Shown one piece after another: positions 25,769-34,993 of a DNA stretch of 44,063 bases. The stretch lies in contig CAZXSK010000034.1 in assembly GCA_964642855.1 (NCBI GenBank), forward strand, positions 1-44,063, read 5' to 3'. Numbering within the stretch: position 1 is the first letter of the stretch; every line of letters starts with the position of its first letter. The translations under genes and the position numbers were made by a program. Under the pieces are notes generated by a model. It did no database searches, was not told the DNA's origin, and saw only the letters and a list, made by a program, of their open reading frames with translations. Source of the stretch: CAZXSK01 sp964642855. GTDB lineage: Bacteria > Planctomycetota > Phycisphaerae > SM23-33.

Positions 25769-27400
25769 TTACCAGCGGGTGAACCGCCGGCTGGTGGTTT
25801 CCCGAAGTGGGAAGGCGAAGTTTCGGTCGTAGATGAACCCGAACCCGTAGGTCAGGCGGAACGCGTTGCGTGCCACGGCCAGGAACGGAGCGCGGATGTC
25901 CGAACCGACGGCGATGACGTCGTTCTTCTTGAGGAACACGTCCGGCTCGTCGCCGTGGAAGATCGCTTCGAGATTCACCGGGAAGATCTGCTCTTCGCTG
26001 TCCCCGACTCGCCGGATGAGCAGCGCGTTCTCCGGCCAGGCCAGCGGGGCAAATCCTCCTGCTGCAGCAACGGCCATCTTGAGCGTCAGGCGGCGACCCG
26101 TCAGCGAATACACGCCAGGCCGGGCAATCTCGCCGGTCATGTAGAACTCTCCGACCTCCAGCGTCGGAATCTGAATCACGTCGTTCTCCCGGATGACGAT
26201 GTTCATCCGCGGATCACCCCGCTCCAGGCGCCGGAGGTCGATCGCGATCACCCTGCCCTGGTTGAGCTTGTCGACCTTGCTCCAGCCATACGGGTCCTGC
26301 CGGGCTTCGCTCGTGGAAGACTCCTTCGACGTCGCTTCCTTTCCGAACGGTCTGACCTCATCGGCTCCCTCGCCGGAGGGGTCATCCGCAACCGACGATT
26401 CCTGCATCACCCGGATGTACCGGTCGCCGGAGCGGATCCAGCGGGGCTTCTTGACCGGCTTCATCGAGTCCTGCACGTCTCCGCCTGCCCCGCCGTCCGA
26501 CTGGGCAGACAGCGCCAGCTGAGCGGGCGTCGGTTCGTCGCCGTCCAGGCCCTGCAAGGCCTTCTCCAACTCATCGATCTTCTCGTCGATGTCGCCCGTA
26601 TCGGGCAACACGTCCGTTCCTGATTCTGTGTCGTTGGGCTCGGCCTGACCGTTCTCCTTGGGCAGGTCGGGCAAATCAGGCAGGTCGGGAAGATCCGGCA
26701 GATCGCTGTCTTTCCGATCGCGCCGTCGTCTCTGGCTATCCTCGCCGCTGGTCCGTTTCGGGGGTTCCTGGCGAATCACCAGCACGTAGCGGATGTTCGC
26801 CTGCACAATCCCCCCGCCCATGCCGATCGCCTCCAGCAGACGCATGTCCTTCCGGCGGATCGGGTACGTGCCCGGCTCGCCGATGGCTCCGAGGATCGTA
26901 TACACCTGCGCCCGACGGGCAACGATCGTCACCGACACCGTCGCATCGCGCAGAATGTCCGGACTGTAGGCGTCCTTGATCTCCTGCACCAGTTCCAGCT
27001 TGGTCAGCCCCTCCGCCACGATGCGGTCTTCCAGCAAGGGCAGGTCGATCCTGCCACTGTCGGAAATCTCCCGACGCAAAATCGTTTCCACGCCGTACTG
27101 GAACAGGTCCATGATGGAAATATCCACCACGTCCGTCGGACCGAGAATGTAATCGGTGTCCGAATAGGTCAGATCTTCTTCACGGGGAGGCCTGGCATTG
27201 AGGGGCAGTTCCTGGGTCTCGTCGGTCGGCCCGAGCCCGTCCAGGATCGGCCCCACCGAAGACGTGTCTCGACGCCGCACCACCTGCGTCGGGTCGCCCC
27301 AGCGATCCAGATCCGTCTTGAAGAAGTCCGATACCTGACTGCAGCCGGCGGTCGCCATCATCAGACCCGCCAGCAACGCCACCCGCCACGTTCGCTGCAT
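25769..27400 (-). CDS. Wza-like polysaccharide export lipoprotein with SLBB domains and acidic insert
   Basis: 543 residues from the ATG at 27400, which has a GGGA-type site and a lipoprotein signal with box TAGC (C20); the frame extends upstream but without a plausible start. The Poly_export domain is clear (YILGPTDVVDISIMD, RREISDSGRIDLPLLEDRIVAEGLT), followed by a first SLBB strand set (VYTILGAIGEPGTYPI). A disordered, acidic stretch of about 190 residues follows, containing tandem LPD units (see 26661-26705). A second SLBB domain (VGEFYMTGEIARPGVYSLTGRRLTLKMAVAAAGGF) precedes the end. The protein would form the outer-membrane exit of the exopolysaccharide, with Wzz/BY-kinase in the inner membrane. 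It is the first gene of the operon. Confidence 0.9.
   Translation of the reverse strand: MQRTWRVALLAGLMMATAGCSQVSDFFKTDLDRWGDPTQVVRRRDTSSVGPILDGLGPTDETQELPLNARPPREEDLTYSDTDYILGPTDVVDISIMDLFQYGVETILRREISDSGRIDLPLLEDRIVAEGLTKLELVQEIKDAYSPDILRDATVSVTIVARRAQVYTILGAIGEPGTYPIRRKDMRLLEAIGMGGGIVQANIRYVLVIRQEPPKRTSGEDSQRRRRDRKDSDLPDLPDLPDLPDLPKENGQAEPNDTESGTDVLPDTGDIDEKIDELEKALQGLDGDEPTPAQLALSAQSDGGAGGDVQDSMKPVKKPRWIRSGDRYIRVMQESSVADDPSGEGADEVRPFGKEATSKESSTSEARQDPYGWSKVDKLNQGRVIAIDLRRLERGDPRMNIVIRENDVIQIPTLEVGEFYMTGEIARPGVYSLTGRRLTLKMAVAAAGGFAPLAWPENALLIRRVGDSEEQIFPVNLEAIFHGDEPDVFLKKNDVIAVGSDIRAPFLAVARNAFRLTYGFGFIYDRNFAFPLRETTSRRFTRW
26661..26705 (-). repeat. Five 9-bp tandem units encoding LPD repeats
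   Basis: Five 9-bp units (plus-strand type GGCAGGTCG, with one to four changes) lie inside the Wza-like gene and encode Asp-Leu-Pro-Asp-Leu-Pro runs in its acidic insert. The units are in frame and could vary in number by slippage. Confidence 0.85.
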
Positions 27401-27801
27401 CCCAGTTGTTCCCTTCACTCGTATGCTCCCGATCCTGCTGACCAATCTCGAAGAGACTCGCGCAAGCCACAAGCCCCGCACCGCAGCCAGGTCAAGTCGA
27501 TCATTCCATTTCGAAAAGCGAGCCCGGAGGGGTCTCTCCCGCAGGAGAGCCTCGTTCCCTTCCCTGGGCTGGGCATTGTCACTCATCTCGCCGGCGGGGT
27601 CAAGCTCACTTAACCCCTCGCGCGCATGGAGATCCCACGCCCGAAAGCTCTGTAGAATCATCGGCGAGCGGCGTTCCTACATTCACCTTTTGTAAGGACT
27701 TGCGGACACCTTTCCTCCACCGGACCTCACCGCCGCAACTTCTACGCCCCCGCCGCACCTGTGGATCGCGCTTTTTCAGCCCAGCCGGCGAAATCTTCCC
27801 G
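27401..27801. other. Non-coding 401-bp gap upstream of the export operon
   Basis: No convincing gene is present. It is the expected promoter region for the Wza-exosortase operon. A 6-bp stem CTCTCC/GGAGAG with a 4-nt loop lies at 27533-27548. No sigma70-like pair was found. A GGAAC (27673-27677) 16 nt from TCTA (27653-27656) on the minus strand could be an ECF-type promoter, but such short matches arise by chance. Confidence 0.5.
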
Positions 27802-29319
27802 TCAGTCGCCCACCAGCGGCACGGGCCCCGTTACCTCCACCGACGTGGGCTTCTCCAGCGTACCGGGCACCCTCAACAGCACCGACCCGTCGGCAAGACG
27901 CACATGATCGCGAATCGCCAGCCCCTCCGAACTGACCGATACCTCCCCCGTCCATCCGCCCGAGACCACCACCGCCGGGTTGACCAGTCCCTTCCCGAAC
28001 GGCACGAGCGTGAACCGACATTGCCCGTCGCGGGCCCGCAGGAAATAGCAGCCCTGGGTCTCGTCGAACCGGTCGCGATCGACGTCTCCCGGCGCGTAGG
28101 CATCTGCCTGGCCGACATCCAGCTTCACGCCTCCAGGCGACGAAAAATTCTGCTCCATGGCATTCGCATCCGTTCGGCGCGGAGGAATCAGGCAACTCCA
28201 GCGTCCCACAATGCCCCCAAAACCTTCCCACGTGCGACGCCTTGACCGCACGCCGTCGGTCCACGCAGCCCGGCGGGGCAATTCGATCCTCGCACCGGAT
28301 AGCGGCGCCCAGCGTCCAGCGGAGAGCGACGTGTGGATGACCCACCGACCGTCGGCGTAGAACGTGTGAAGCCAGCGAACCCGGGCCACATTCTTCGAAG
28401 CCCACTCCCCGCTTCGGGGCGGAAAATACCACGTGCTGCGAAGCTGCACCCGCTGGGCGTTGATCTCCACCACCTCCAGGTCTCCCACGCGATGCGGGCC
28501 CATCGGTGCCAGCGGATCGGGCGAGTTGGCATCGGAACCCGTCAGCGTCAGCCGAGGCTGGTTCTCGCCGCCGCGCCACAGGCCGTCCGGAGATCGCACG
28601 AACTCGACCGGCTCCTTCCACCCGGGCAGGTACACACGGTGCCACAAGCCCACCTTCCTCACGGTCAGCCCCCTGGGCGTTCCCGCGATCTGTCGGCTGT
28701 TGTCGATCAGCAGCATGTCGTCGACGTAGACAGGAATGAGCCCAGCAGCGTGAGGGAAATCGATCTCGACCTGTCGGACTTCGCTGAGATCCACACCGGT
28801 TCGCTCCGCCAGCTGACGGAGATCCACCTCTGCGACGTTCCAGCCGGGCTCCACCAGCTGCCCGGGCGCCGCGTAGGTACCGGCATCGGTCACGAACGAG
28901 ATCCGGAGATCGTCGCGAAGCTGAGATGAGTGGATCGCCACCGAAAGCAGCGTGTACAGCGGGAAATTCGCTCGCGAGGGAACGTCGAACTGCAGAACCG
29001 ACCCTGGAGAGAGGTCCGCGCGAAGTGCCCCGGTTCCCGTGCGGGTGATATTCACCACAAACGCCGGCTGCGTGGCCTCGCCCAGCCGCTGACCGACCAC
29101 CCGGAACCGCCGGACCTGCTGGGCTCCCGGCGTCTGGCCGCTGGGCTCGAAATCCGCCAGCGACACGAAGGCACCCGACCCGGCCTCGGGATACGTCCGC
29201 TGCTGTTCCCGGTGGATCGATGGATTCCGAGGGGCCGGAATCTGTACGCCGCTGGGCTCGCATCCGCAGGCGAGCATCAGAGCGGCTATCGCAAGTGGTA
29301 TCCGGATGCCTCTCTTCAC
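27802..29319 (-). CDS. Secreted lipoprotein of unknown function, beta-sandwich rich
   Basis: 505 residues from a GTG at 29319, chosen because it starts MKRGIRIPLAIAALMLACGC, a lipoprotein signal with box ACGC. The frame extends 30 codons further, into the end of secDF, with no signal features. The mature part looks all-beta: a first domain resembling a carbohydrate-binding sandwich (VSLADFEPSGQ, VPVYVDDMLLIDNS) and a second part with HTFYADGRWVIHTSLSAGRWAPLSG and a Trp/Arg-rich segment. It may be involved in polysaccharide binding or modification. No catalytic motif was recognised. It lies 55 bp downstream of secDF on the same strand and may share its transcript. Confidence 0.75.
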   Translation of the reverse strand: MKRGIRIPLAIAALMLACGCEPSGVQIPAPRNPSIHREQQRTYPEAGSGAFVSLADFEPSGQTPGAQQVRRFRVVGQRLGEATQPAFVVNITRTGTGALRADLSPGSVLQFDVPSRANFPLYTLLSVAIHSSQLRDDLRISFVTDAGTYAAPGQLVEPGWNVAEVDLRQLAERTGVDLSEVRQVEIDFPHAAGLIPVYVDDMLLIDNSRQIAGTPRGLTVRKVGLWHRVYLPGWKEPVEFVRSPDGLWRGGENQPRLTLTGSDANSPDPLAPMGPHRVGDLEVVEINAQRVQLRSTWYFPPRSGEWASKNVARVRWLHTFYADGRWVIHTSLSAGRWAPLSGARIELPRRAAWTDGVRSRRRTWEGFGGIVGRWSCLIPPRRTDANAMEQNFSSPGGVKLDVGQADAYAPGDVDRDRFDETQGCYFLRARDGQCRFTLVPFGKGLVNPAVVVSGGWTGEVSVSSEGLAIRDHVRLADGSVLLRVPGTLEKPTSVEVTGPVPLVGD

Positions 29320-29374
29320 GGTCGCACGCCCATGGTCAAAGGGCGTCCAGGCCCGCAGACCTGAACGCCCCGAA

Positions 29375-32300
29375 TCAAATCCATTCCGATTGTCGCTCTG
29401 CCCGGTCACGGGCGGAACGCGGGTCAGCTCGTCGGGGGGGCGCGGGAGCGGTCTTCGCGACCAACGCCTTGCGGAAGCCCATCAGCAACGGGCTGGCGAT
29501 GGCAACCGACGAGTACGTACCGAACAGGATACCCATCAGCAATGCGAAGCTGAACGCCCGGATGCCCTCGCCGCCAGCGACGTACATGATCAGCACGACG
29601 ATCAACGTCGTCGTCGAGGTCAGCAACGTACGGGACAACGTCTGGTTGATCGACTCGTTGAGAATCTGCGGGCTGATGACCGTCAGCTTGCCGCGATTCT
29701 CGCGGATCCGGTCGAACACCACGATCGTGTCGTTGACCGAGTAGCCGATCACCGTCAGGATCGCAGCTACCATCGCCAGGTCGATCTTGAACGATCGAAT
29801 CCCCAGCACCTCGCCGAATGCGTTGAAGATCCAGTCCGAAACGGCGACCAGCCCGACCACGATCACCACGTCGTGAACCAGGCAGATCACCGCAGCCAGG
29901 CCCCAGCGGATCGATCCGAACCGCAGCCACAGGTAGCCCACAATCGCCAGACAGCTCAGGATGATCGCGATCACCGCCTTCTGCACCGCCTCCCCCGCCA
30001 GCGCGGGGTCGTAGTTGAGAATCGGCAGCGACTCCTCACGCTCCAAGGCCGCTACGATCGAGTTCCTGCTTCTCTCGGAGAACTTCTGGAAGGCATTCTC
30101 GCGGGTCTCGTCGATCGGGGCGGCAGGCTGATCGAGAACCACAAACGCCGTGAAACGGTCGTAATCCATCGAGTTCGGGTCGTCGCTGACCCGCGCTGCC
30201 GGGATAGGAAGCACGCCAAGGCTGTTGAACTGCAGGTTCGAGAAGTCCGGCTGGAAACGGATGTCGCGGATCCGCCCCAGCAGGTCCGACCTCGACAAGC
30301 CGGGCTCAAGGTCGCGGACGACCAGCATCACCCCGCCCTGGAAATCGACGACCTCGCTGAACCCTGCCGCGCCCGCCTGTTCGCCCAACTGGCCGGTGAT
30401 CCTCTGGACCTCGGCCGCCGACAGCGGGAAGCCTAGCTGTTTCCTTAGCTCCAGGGCTTCGGCACTGGCATCGCTGGCGGTAAGGATGTCGAAGCTCACC
30501 TCGGGCCGAAGGTCCAACGCCTCACCGAACGCCTTGCGCATCACGTCGCGGATGACCTCCACCTTGTTCTCGGTGGTCACCACCTGGTACGTGCGTGAGG
30601 GCAGATCGTCGAGTTCCGGAGCCGCGAGCTGACCGTCGCCGTCAGTGTCCAACTGCTCCCGGAGCTCCTGGAAATACGCGGGATCCTGCCCCGCCTGCTT
30701 CCACTCTTCTTCTGTCACCACGTTGTCGCCACTGCGATCGTAGTTCTGCAGGAACGTCTGTACCCGCGTGGTGTCCACCTGCCGATACACGTTGGCCGTG
30801 GCGATCAGCTTGTCCAGACGCGTGTCGCCCTGCTGCTTCATCTCCTCGGCCGTCGTCTGGAACTTCCTGCGGACCAGGTCGTCCTCGGGCAGGACCTCCT
30901 CCCCGCTGGCCGGGTCGGTCAGCAGCGCGTCGGCCTTGAGCTCGATCGTCGCCTGCGTGCCCGACGAGAACTCGATTCCCAGCACGTCGCTGCCCTGACC
31001 CACCAAGGCCGATACGCCGGCTACGATCATCGCAGCCGAGATCACCCAGAAGATCTTCCGCTTGCCCATCCAGTTGATCTTCGGAACGCCGACGATCCGC
31101 ATCATGCCCAGGGGCTTGGTGATCATCTTGGCGTCCAGCAGCAGCTGGAACAGCCAGCGTGTCACGACCAGTGCGGTAAACAGGCTGAAGACAATGCCCA
31201 GTCCGAGGGTAATCGCAAAGCCCTTGACCTCTTCGGTGGAGACCCAGGCGAGAATCACGCACGTCAGCATCGTGGTGAGGTTGGCGTCGAAAATCGCGCT
31301 GAACGCCTTCTCATAGGCGTTCTTCAGGGCCATTCGAATCGATTGCCCCTTCGCCTGCTCTTCCCTTAACCGCTCGAAGATCAGCACGTTGGCGTCCACC
31401 GCGATACCGATCGTCAGGATCACACCTGCGATACCGGGCAGGGTGAACACCGCGTTGAGCATGCTCATCGCCCCCAGCACCAGCACCAGGTTCAGCACCA
31501 GCGCCAGGTCGGCAAGCATGCCCGGGAACAGGTAGTAGCCCAGCATGAACAGCGCCACAGCCACCAGGCCGATGACCGCCGCACGAATGCCCCGGTTGCG
31601 ATTCTGCTCGCCAAGCTGCGGGCCGAAACTGTTCTCCGCAACCGGATTCGGATCAAGCCGGCCCGGCAGCGAGCCCGACTGCAGCACCCGCACCAGATCC
31701 CGGACCTCTTCCTGGCTGAACGACCCGGTAATCGTGCCCTGGCTGGTGATCACGCTCTGGATCGCCGGGGCCGACACCGCCACATCGTCCAGCAGAATCG
31801 CCAGGTGGTGCCCCGGACGACCGTCTGTGGGCTTGTGGGCAGCGGTGAGGGTACCGAACTGCTCCGCCCCGGCGGCGTCGAACTCGAACCCCACAGCCGG
31901 CAGGCCCTGCTGATCGATCGTCTGCCGCGTCGACTTCAGCTTCCATCCGCCACGGGTCATCGTGTTGTTCTCGCCGTGGTTGTACAGCAGAATGTAAGTC
32001 TTGGCGTCCCGATCCTTGCCCAGCACCATCCCGTTGAACTGGCTGGGCGAGCCCTTGATTGGGAACCAGACGTACTCGTCGCCGCGGTCGAGCATCTTCC
32101 TGGTGACCGTCTCCCCTTCCTCCAGCAACAGGTCGCGGTACGCCTCGATCCGCTCCCGCTCCAGCGGAAAGCTCTGGTTGATGGCCGGGTCTGTCGGAGC
32201 AATGCGAAACTCCAGCACGCCCGCCTTGGCGATCAGACGCTTGAGGTCGGACGGATCGTCCAGGCCGGTTCGCTTGTCCGCCCAGGAAGTGTAGAGATCC

Positions 32301-33079
32301 ACAAGCTCCTGGATCTCCTCGGCCCGGGCAGGACGGTCCTTCTTGAGACGCTCGACCGAATCCGAGAACGACTCCTGTCGTCGCTCGAGCTCCTCGCGAT
32401 TGGTCTGCTTGAGCTCGTGGGCCACCTGACGGGGAACGTAGCTGTCCAGCACATCCTCCAGCCGCCCGGGGCGAACGTTTCTCTCGGTGATCTTGTCGAG
32501 CTGGGTATTGTATTCGCGGCGGGCGCCGTAGTATTCCGTCTGTCGAAGCGTGCGGCTGTCACCCGTCGCCTCGTTCATTGCCCTGCGTGCGGCAGTCATG
32601 GCATCGTACAGGGAGGTCAGCTCCTGGAGCTCTTCACGCAGCTCCTGGCCACCTCCGACGGTCGCGACCAGCCGGTCGATCTCCGCCTGCCGATCGGTCG
32701 CACGGGCAATCCGCGCAAGCTGACTCGGCTGAATGTTCCGTTCCTTCATGCGCTGCAGAGCGACACTGTAGGCCGCTTTCGCCTGCCGGGCTTCGTCGGT
32801 GCCGGCCGGCATGCGGACCTCGATGCGGTTCTTGCCATGCAGCCTCCAATCGAGATTGAGCATGCCCGTCGGATCGATCCGCTTCTTGACGATATTGATG
32901 ATTTCCTGGCCAAGGTACTTGGCGTCTTCGCCTTCGCGGACCTCGTACTGGAAGGTCAGGCTGTGCCCGCCCCGCAGGTCGATACCCAGCCGCATGCCCT
33001 TGAGAGCCAGCGAAGCGGCGCAGATCGCCACGAGGACGAAGACGAAGGCAAACTTCAACGGAAGATTCTTGGCGTTCAT
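29375..33079 (-). CDS. secDF: SecDF fusion with EF-hand pair in the SecF head domain
   Basis: 1234 residues from the ATG at 33079; a TTG at 33103 would add eight. SecD features: LGIDLRGGHSLTF, LQSGSLPGRL, and GIAVDANVLIFERLREEQ in the membrane part. SecF begins near residue 660 (INWMGKRKIFWVISAAMIVAGVSAL) and has SVNDTIVVFDRIRENRG and GGEGIRAFSFALLMGILFGTYSSVAIASP. The fusion is much longer than the roughly 740 residues of simple SecDF proteins because both periplasmic regions are enlarged. The SecF head carries two EF-hand loops, DRSGDNVVTEEE (781-792) and DTDGDGQLAAPE (811-822). SecDF uses the proton gradient to pull proteins out of the Sec channel. A promoter at 33212-33240 fits this gene. 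Confidence 0.95.
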   Translation of the reverse strand: MNAKNLPLKFAFVFVLVAICAASLALKGMRLGIDLRGGHSLTFQYEVREGEDAKYLGQEIINIVKKRIDPTGMLNLDWRLHGKNRIEVRMPAGTDEARQAKAAYSVALQRMKERNIQPSQLARIARATDRQAEIDRLVATVGGGQELREELQELTSLYDAMTAARRAMNEATGDSRTLRQTEYYGARREYNTQLDKITERNVRPGRLEDVLDSYVPRQVAHELKQTNREELERRQESFSDSVERLKKDRPARAEEIQELVDLYTSWADKRTGLDDPSDLKRLIAKAGVLEFRIAPTDPAINQSFPLERERIEAYRDLLLEEGETVTRKMLDRGDEYVWFPIKGSPSQFNGMVLGKDRDAKTYILLYNHGENNTMTRGGWKLKSTRQTIDQQGLPAVGFEFDAAGAEQFGTLTAAHKPTDGRPGHHLAILLDDVAVSAPAIQSVITSQGTITGSFSQEEVRDLVRVLQSGSLPGRLDPNPVAENSFGPQLGEQNRNRGIRAAVIGLVAVALFMLGYYLFPGMLADLALVLNLVLVLGAMSMLNAVFTLPGIAGVILTIGIAVDANVLIFERLREEQAKGQSIRMALKNAYEKAFSAIFDANLTTMLTCVILAWVSTEEVKGFAITLGLGIVFSLFTALVVTRWLFQLLLDAKMITKPLGMMRIVGVPKINWMGKRKIFWVISAAMIVAGVSALVGQGSDVLGIEFSSGTQATIELKADALLTDPASGEEVLPEDDLVRRKFQTTAEEMKQQGDTRLDKLIATANVYRQVDTTRVQTFLQNYDRSGDNVVTEEEWKQAGQDPAYFQELREQLDTDGDGQLAAPELDDLPSRTYQVVTTENKVEVIRDVMRKAFGEALDLRPEVSFDILTASDASAEALELRKQLGFPLSAAEVQRITGQLGEQAGAAGFSEVVDFQGGVMLVVRDLEPGLSRSDLLGRIRDIRFQPDFSNLQFNSLGVLPIPAARVSDDPNSMDYDRFTAFVVLDQPAAPIDETRENAFQKFSERSRNSIVAALEREESLPILNYDPALAGEAVQKAVIAIILSCLAIVGYLWLRFGSIRWGLAAVICLVHDVVIVVGLVAVSDWIFNAFGEVLGIRSFKIDLAMVAAILTVIGYSVNDTIVVFDRIRENRGKLTVISPQILNESINQTLSRTLLTSTTTLIVVLIMYVAGGEGIRAFSFALLMGILFGTYSSVAIASPLLMGFRKALVAKTAPAPPRRADPRSARDRAERQSEWI

Positions 33080-33211
33080 GTCAGTCTCGGTACTCTGATC
33101 CAATTAGGGTCGGTTCGGAACGTCCGGGGCCCGGCCGACGCGCACAACTCGTTCCCGCAGGGCGCAAGTCCCATATCGGCCACCACGGTGCCTGTTTTGA
33201 GAAAGGTGCGT

Positions 33212-33240
33212 ATTGTCCACGTGAAAGGCGAATCGGTCAA
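33212..33240 (-). promoter_or_regulatory. Sigma70-type promoter of secDF
   Basis: On the minus strand TTGACC (33235-33240) and GACAAT (33212-33217, 4 of 6 matches) are 17 nt apart, giving a leader of about 125 nt before the secDF ATG. The -35 is identical to that of the tRNA-Thr promoter. Confidence 0.5.
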
Positions 33241-33290
33241 GCAAAACATCCGCACGGCGCCGGGAGTTCCTGACCGTCCCCGCCAACCCG

Positions 33291-34919
33291 TCAATGATTG
33301 AAATGACGCGTGTGGGTGAGCACCATCGCCAGGCCCAATTCATCGGCCCGCGCGATCACGTCGGCATCCTTTTTCGATCCGCCCGGCTGGATCACCGCGC
33401 CCGCACCGATCTGCGTGGCATAGTCCAGACTGTCCGGGAAGGGGAAAAACGCGTCCGAGGCCAACACGCAACCGGCCGGGTCCACCTCGTCTCCGCCGCC
33501 ATAGCCTCGCGCCAGCTTGGCAGCGAGCTCGGCCGAATTGACCCGACTCATCTGCCCCGCCCCCGCGCCCAGCAGGGCCTGATCCTTGGCCAGGGCGATG
33601 GCGTTGGACTTCACGTGTTTGCAGACCAGCCACGCGAACCGAAGATCTCGCATCTGCCGGTCGGTCGGGCTGGCCTGGGTTACCACCTCCCACGACTCCT
33701 CATTGAGCCCCAGCAGGTCCCGCTCCTGCACCAGCAATCCGCCAACGACGTATTTGAGCTGATACTCGCTGTTGCGCTTGCCGTCCAGGTCTCCGGTCTC
33801 CAGCAGGCGAACTCTCGGCCCCCAGCCCTTGCGGGCTCGGATGACCTCCACCGCGCCTTCCTCGAAGGCGGGCGCAAGGACGATCTCGGCGTAGAACCCG
33901 CCCGCACCGCGATCCTTGCCCCAGCGAGCGTAGGTTTCGACGATCGCCGTGGCCAGGGCCTCCGTTACCGGCCTGTTGAACGCCAGGATCCCGCCCATCG
34001 CCGCGTTGACGTCCCCGAAATACGCCTTGCGATACGCCTCGACGAGGTCGTCGTCGACCGCACAGCCGGCGGGGTTGGCGTGCTTGATGATCGCTGCGCA
34101 AGGCTCGTCGAACTCCTTGACCAGTTCCAGCGCCCCGTTGGCGTCGTAGTAATTGTTGAAGGAAATCTCCCTGCCCCCCAGCAGGCGGGACCGGCCGATG
34201 CAGGCCTCGCCGTCGACCTGGGATACGTAGAACGCCCCATGCTGGTGCGGGTTCTCACCGTAGCGCAGGTCGGAGTCTTTGCGGTAGCTGAGGGTCAACT
34301 GCTCGGGCAGCGGCGAGCTGCCGTCCTGGCCGGTCAGGTAGGAAACGATCGCCGCGTCATACCGGCTGGTCAGGGCGAATGCGCGCCGGGCAAGCTTCCC
34401 ACGGAGCGTGTCGCTGACGCGCCCGTCGTTGGCACGCATCTCGTCCAGCACGGGCCCGTATTGCGACGAATCGGTGACCACCGTCACGAAACGATGGTTC
34501 TTGGCGGCTGCCCGGATCATCGTCGGCCCGCCGATGTCGATCATCTCGACGGCCTGGTCGCGCGTGCAGCCCTCCGCGGCGACCGCCTCGGTGAACGGGT
34601 ACATGCCCACGCACACCAGGTCCACCGGCTCGATGCCGTATTCTTCCATGTCGGCCTGGTGGCCTGGGTCATCACGCAATGCCAGGATCCCGCCATGAAC
34701 CTTCGGGTGCAACGTCACCACCCGATGGCCCAGCATTTCCGGAAAGCCTGTCCATTCCTGCACGTAGCGCACGGGGACACCGGCTTGTTCCAACGCCCTG
34801 GCCGTGCCGCCGGAGGAAATGATCTCCACGCCCATCTTCGACAGTGCGCGGGCAAATTCGGCAATGCCGTCCTTGTCGTACACGCTGATCAGCGCGCGGC
34901 GTATGGGGGTTCCGTCCAT
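33291..34919 (-). CDS. purH: Bifunctional AICAR formyltransferase / IMP cyclohydrolase
   Basis: 542 residues from the ATG at 34919, with AAAGGA 8 nt upstream; the frame extends far upstream into the next gene but has no start with a ribosome site there. The N-terminal IMP cyclohydrolase/MGS-like domain has RALISVYDKDG, SSGGTARALEQAG and TLHPKVHGGIL. The C-terminal AICAR transformylase domain has LRYGENPHQHGAFY, IKHANPAGCAV (catalytic His) and VLASDAFFPFPDSLDYA. It carries out the last two steps of IMP synthesis in the cytoplasm. Length fits the family (about 520). Downstream, after 211 bp with a promoter, lies secDF; upstream, after 74 bp, a beta-propeller lipoprotein. Confidence 0.97.
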   Translation of the reverse strand: MDGTPIRRALISVYDKDGIAEFARALSKMGVEIISSGGTARALEQAGVPVRYVQEWTGFPEMLGHRVVTLHPKVHGGILALRDDPGHQADMEEYGIEPVDLVCVGMYPFTEAVAAEGCTRDQAVEMIDIGGPTMIRAAAKNHRFVTVVTDSSQYGPVLDEMRANDGRVSDTLRGKLARRAFALTSRYDAAIVSYLTGQDGSSPLPEQLTLSYRKDSDLRYGENPHQHGAFYVSQVDGEACIGRSRLLGGREISFNNYYDANGALELVKEFDEPCAAIIKHANPAGCAVDDDLVEAYRKAYFGDVNAAMGGILAFNRPVTEALATAIVETYARWGKDRGAGGFYAEIVLAPAFEEGAVEVIRARKGWGPRVRLLETGDLDGKRNSEYQLKYVVGGLLVQERDLLGLNEESWEVVTQASPTDRQMRDLRFAWLVCKHVKSNAIALAKDQALLGAGAGQMSRVNSAELAAKLARGYGGGDEVDPAGCVLASDAFFPFPDSLDYATQIGAGAVIQPGGSKKDADVIARADELGLAMVLTHTRHFNH

Positions 34920-34993
34920 GATCGTCCTTTCGTGCGTCGCGCGGGGAACCAGCCGACCGGGGCAACCCGCTGAACGCCCCGGGGCCTGCTGTT

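Noticed and set aside
26661..26705. CRISPR-like array
   Set aside because: The units are 9 bp without spacers and are in-frame codons for LPD repeats.
27653..27677. ECF-type promoter GGAAC-16-TCTA before the export operon
   Set aside because: The match is too short and the distance to the start (about 250 nt) is large; kept only as a remark.
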